Shown here in pieces: positions 5,655 to 6,408 of a stretch of 6,408 nucleotides of DNA (position 1 is the first letter of the stretch; every line of letters starts with the position of its first letter). Below the pieces are notes generated by a model. That model made no database searches and was not told the DNA's origin. It saw only the letters and a list, made by a program, of their open reading frames with translations. This DNA is from DASQDN01 sp035630195. GTDB taxonomy: Bacteria; Acidobacteriota; Terriglobia; Bryobacterales; Bryobacteraceae. The stretch covers positions 1 to 6,408 of the forward strand of contig DASQLD010000515.1 in the NCBI GenBank assembly GCA_035630195.1, given 5' to 3'. Both the position numbers and the translations under genes were made by a program.

Positions 5655-6408
5655 ATGACCTCGCCAGTCCACGACAATGGTCCAGAAATGAGTGTAACGG
5701 TCCGAGCCGATCGCGAAGGGCGCCAGGGATATCTCGTTCCTTCCGGTTCTTTCGATTTGGCGCATGGCATGTCTGTGGCACGTGTGATGAAGGATGCTGG
5801 GTCGCGTTTGCAAGGGTGCCAATCGGTTGAAGTCGACCTTTCGCATGTCGATCGCCTGGACGGCGCCGGCGCAGTTCTGCTGGCTCGTTTGCTGGACCGG
5901 CTGGACACCGATGGGCTCCGCCCGCACATCCTGGAAGACCGCAATATGGAAGCGGCCCGCCTGATCGCCCTCTATCGCGGACGCGGAGCGGATCGGCTGG
6001 CGCCAGCGCGCCGGATGAACGTCCTGGAGCGGATCGGCGCCGGAGCCGCCGAGCTGCCCGGCACGGTAAGAAGCGCTTTTGACTTCATCGGACACTGTAC
6101 TATTGCCTTACTGGAGTCGATCCGTCACCCGAGCTCGATCGATTGGCGATCGCTTCCCAGGCTCCTTCAGGAGATCGGCGCGAACGCACTTCTTGTCACG
6201 AGCTCGGCCAACTTGCTGGTCGGTCTCATCATCGGGTTCCTCGGTGTTTCACAACTCGAACGGTTTGGCTCGGTGGTATATGTGCCCGAGCTTGTTGTTG
6301 TCGCACAATTCCGCGAACTCGGGCCGCTGGTTACGGCCATCGTCGTGGCCGGTCGATCCGGCGCCGGCCTCGCGTCGGAACTCGCCACGATGAAGGTGTC
6401 AGAAGAGA
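5655..6408 (+). CDS. STAS-MlaE fusion: lipid ABC transporter permease, N-terminal part, runs off right edge
   Basis: This is an inner-membrane permease of an Mla/MCE-type system, which moves phospholipids between the inner and outer membranes. There are 251 codons before the edge. Residues 13-110 form a STAS domain, with core VDLSHVDRLDGAGAVLLARLLD-like wording split around residues 60-81. The MlaE/YrbE domain starts near 160: EIGANALLVTSSANLLVGL (173-191), a membrane helix through GFLGVSQLERFG, then VPELVVVAQFRELGPLVTAI and VAGRSGAGLASELATMKVSEE, the family's most conserved stretch. In E. coli the STAS partner MlaB is a separate protein; here it is covalently joined. I chose ATG 5655 (GAAGA seven bases upstream). 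ATG 5601 (longer) and ATG 5688 (just before the STAS fold) are also in frame. MlaF- and MlaD-like genes would be expected downstream. The permease assignment is firm; the exact start is not. Confidence 0.9.
   Translation, partial: MTSPVHDNGPEMSVTVRADREGRQGYLVPSGSFDLAHGMSVARVMKDAGSRLQGCQSVEVDLSHVDRLDGAGAVLLARLLDRLDTDGLRPHILEDRNMEAARLIALYRGRGADRLAPARRMNVLERIGAGAAELPGTVRSAFDFIGHCTIALLESIRHPSSIDWRSLPRLLQEIGANALLVTSSANLLVGLIIGFLGVSQLERFGSVVYVPELVVVAQFRELGPLVTAIVVAGRSGAGLASELATMKVSEE

Noticed and set aside
5462..5830. Plus-strand 122-codon frame with a good ribosome binding site
   Set aside because: From 5655 on it is the out-of-phase reading of the STAS domain, and the earlier part resembles nothing. 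I keep only the ribosome binding site as an observation.
5373..6095. Long minus-strand open frame of 240 codons over the start of the permease
   Set aside because: It lies antisense to the clearly recognisable STAS domain, and its product shows no domain and an odd Ser/Arg/Gln-rich composition. It is a shadow frame.

Overview
The window reads as bacterial, of moderately high GC, from a Gram-negative (diderm) organism. It has an outer-membrane factor, a periplasmic adaptor, an outer-membrane-lipid transport permease, and mostly GC-rich third codon positions in the confident genes. The histidine kinase wording around its G2 box (GLSIAQW) and the efflux adaptor style resemble what I remember from Acidobacteriota. 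That placement is from memory and is only a moderate guess.

Region 1 (1-3943) is a regulated tripartite efflux locus. On the minus strand, an outer-membrane factor (281-1648) is followed by an RND-type periplasmic adaptor that runs off the left edge (1-284). The inner-membrane pump would be expected beyond the edge, as in czcCBA-like operons. Divergent from these, on the plus strand, are an OmpR-family response regulator (start best placed at 1779) and its sensor kinase (2459-3943). Both gene pairs are joined by 4-base stop/start overlaps (TTGA and GTGA), and the best-supported start of each of the four genes is a non-ATG codon. The intergenic stretch holds an inverted repeat that is a good operator candidate. 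The simple reading is a kinase that senses an envelope signal, a regulator that binds the shared intergenic region, and a pump that is switched on. The substrate is not readable from this window.

Region 2 (3944-5650) is a gene-poor stretch of decay. From about 4047 to 4789 lies a broken gene whose pieces sit in three frames. It has one clear in-frame stop, two single-base frameshifts, another frameshift inside a C-run, and at least two internal deletions. I match it from memory to a family of multi-copy uncharacterised proteins. From 4790 to 5654 I see no convincing full gene, only weak candidates: an ORF that begins like a signal peptide (4969-5193), a short ORF behind a strong ribosome binding site (5153-5422), a pair of adjacent hairpins (5311-5345), and another strong ribosome binding site at 5449.

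Region 3 (5655-6408, plus strand, open at the right edge) is the N-terminal two thirds or so of an MlaE-type lipid ABC transporter permease with a STAS domain fused to its N-terminus. MlaF-like ATPase and MlaD/MCE genes would be expected downstream, outside the window.

The two genes cut by the window edges (adaptor and permease) have no start-to-stop frame inside the window and are easy to overlook. I see no CRISPR array, rRNA, tRNA or intact mobile element.
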